A DNA stretch of 15,885 nt from Propionibacteriaceae bacterium (GTDB lineage Bacteria; Actinomycetota; Actinomycetes; Propionibacteriales; Propionibacteriaceae), in the NCBI GenBank assembly GCA_031254155.1, contig JAIRVA010000006.1, positions 1 through 15,885 of the forward strand. Reading direction: 5' to 3'. The notes under the pieces were generated by a model. That model was not told where the DNA came from. It was given only the letters and a program-made list of their open reading frames with translations, and did no database searches. Positions 15,525 to 15,885 of this stretch are shown here, in pieces. The stretch's first letter is position 1. Each line of letters begins with the position of its first letter. The translations under genes and the position numbers were made by a program.

Positions 15525-15592
15525 AGCGGATTTCAGATATTGTTTCACGTACCCACTTCCGTAATTGGCGGGTGTTTCGATAAGGTTAAGGT

Positions 15593-15885
15593 GTGGCATC
15601 TACATCCTTGAGCGTGCACCAACGAGCGGTCCGGTCCAACGTCGCGAAGAAGGCCCTTATGGCCGTCACGGGCTTGGTATTGATCACGTTCCTTCTCGTG
15701 CATATGTTTGGCAATCTCAAGATCTTCATCGGCCAAGAGGCGTACGATCACTACGCCGAGTGGTTGAAACAAGATCTGTTGTATCCCTTCCTTCCGAAGG
15801 GGTGGTTCATCTGGATCTTCAGGGTTTTCCTGCTGGCCTGTCTCGTCATTCACGTCATCATGGCGGCCTACCTGTGGAGTGCTAG
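15593..15885 (+). CDS. sdhC: Succinate dehydrogenase cytochrome b subunit, N-terminal part (3' end outside window)
   Basis: The frame from GTG 15593 (VASTSLSVHQRAV) stays open to the window end, giving 97 residues. It contains KKALMAVTGLVLITFLLVHM followed by FGNLKIFIG, then AYDHYAEWLK, a Phe/Pro segment and FRVFLLACLVIHV. This is the pattern of the b558-type membrane subunit, in which histidines in such helices bind heme b. It anchors succinate dehydrogenase (complex II) in the membrane and passes electrons to quinone. Two hydrophobic helices are visible. Upstream only a weak AAGG is seen as ribosome site, so the exact start is moderately sure. The flavoprotein and iron-sulfur subunit genes are expected downstream. 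Codon use here is less GC-biased than in the glycan genes. Confidence 0.88.
   Translation, partial: MASTSLSVHQRAVRSNVAKKALMAVTGLVLITFLLVHMFGNLKIFIGQEAYDHYAEWLKQDLLYPFLPKGWFIWIFRVFLLACLVIHVIMAAYLWSA

Noticed and set aside
15521..15536. Inverted repeat ctgaa/ttcag after sdaA as a terminator
   Set aside because: The stem has only 5 bp with two G-C pairs, it overlaps the stop codon and no U-run follows directly.
15565..15885. Plus-strand open frame overlapping the window end, and a minus-strand frame at 15545-15853
   Set aside because: The frame starting at GTG 15593 gives an unmistakable SdhC protein; the other two are shadows.

Overview
The window comes from a high-GC Gram-positive bacterium, almost certainly an actinomycete. 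The base composition is strongly GC-biased (about 70% by eye), GTG starts are common, and the DUF349, single-chain SdaA and cytochrome b558-type SdhC proteins all have actinobacterial character. I cannot name a genus.

Layout. (1) 1-2826 (+): the C-terminal part of a very large secreted leucine-rich-repeat/Ig-like surface protein. Its start lies outside the window, and it ends in a hydrophobic anchor with a basic tail. (2) 2839-7246 (-): a three-gene unit. It encodes an ABC-2 permease (Wzm/TagG type), its ATPase (Wzt/TagH type), and an 877-residue composite protein with CBS-like, Rossmann-like, SGNH and citrate-lyase-ligase-type nucleotidylyltransferase regions. (3) 7247-7440: a 194-bp AT-richer divergent control region with a candidate promoter on each strand. 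(4) 7441-12649 (+): a four-gene unit. It encodes a protein of unknown function with two similar beta-domains, a small membrane protein with repeats, a family 2 glycosyltransferase, and a double-domain glycosyltransferase whose first half is degenerate. The last junctions overlap by 4 bp (GTGA, then ATGA). (5) 12561-13769 (-): a DUF349 protein converging on, and overlapping, the last glycosyltransferase. (6) 13770-14144: an intergenic region holding two adjacent 62-bp palindromes. (7) 14145-15524 (+): L-serine dehydratase. (8) 15593-end (+): the start of the succinate dehydrogenase cytochrome b subunit.

How it fits together. The two divergent units look like one surface-glycopolymer locus. The plus-strand glycosyltransferases would assemble a polymer, the minus-strand ABC transporter would export it, and the 877-residue protein would make or modify a building block, perhaps an activated small acid or polyol. 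No citrate lyase subunit genes are present, so a role in citrate fermentation is not supported. The LRR/Ig protein next door is a separate surface protein. From 12.6 kb onward the genes are ordinary housekeeping genes.

The most unusual points are four. The composite enzyme carries what looks like an in-frame palindromic repeat insertion in its linker. The second glycosyltransferase pairs a degenerate and an intact GT2 domain. Paired palindromes lie upstream of sdaA. The tetranucleotide GTAC is over-used, and in the plus-strand glycan genes every valine GTA codon I found is followed by C.
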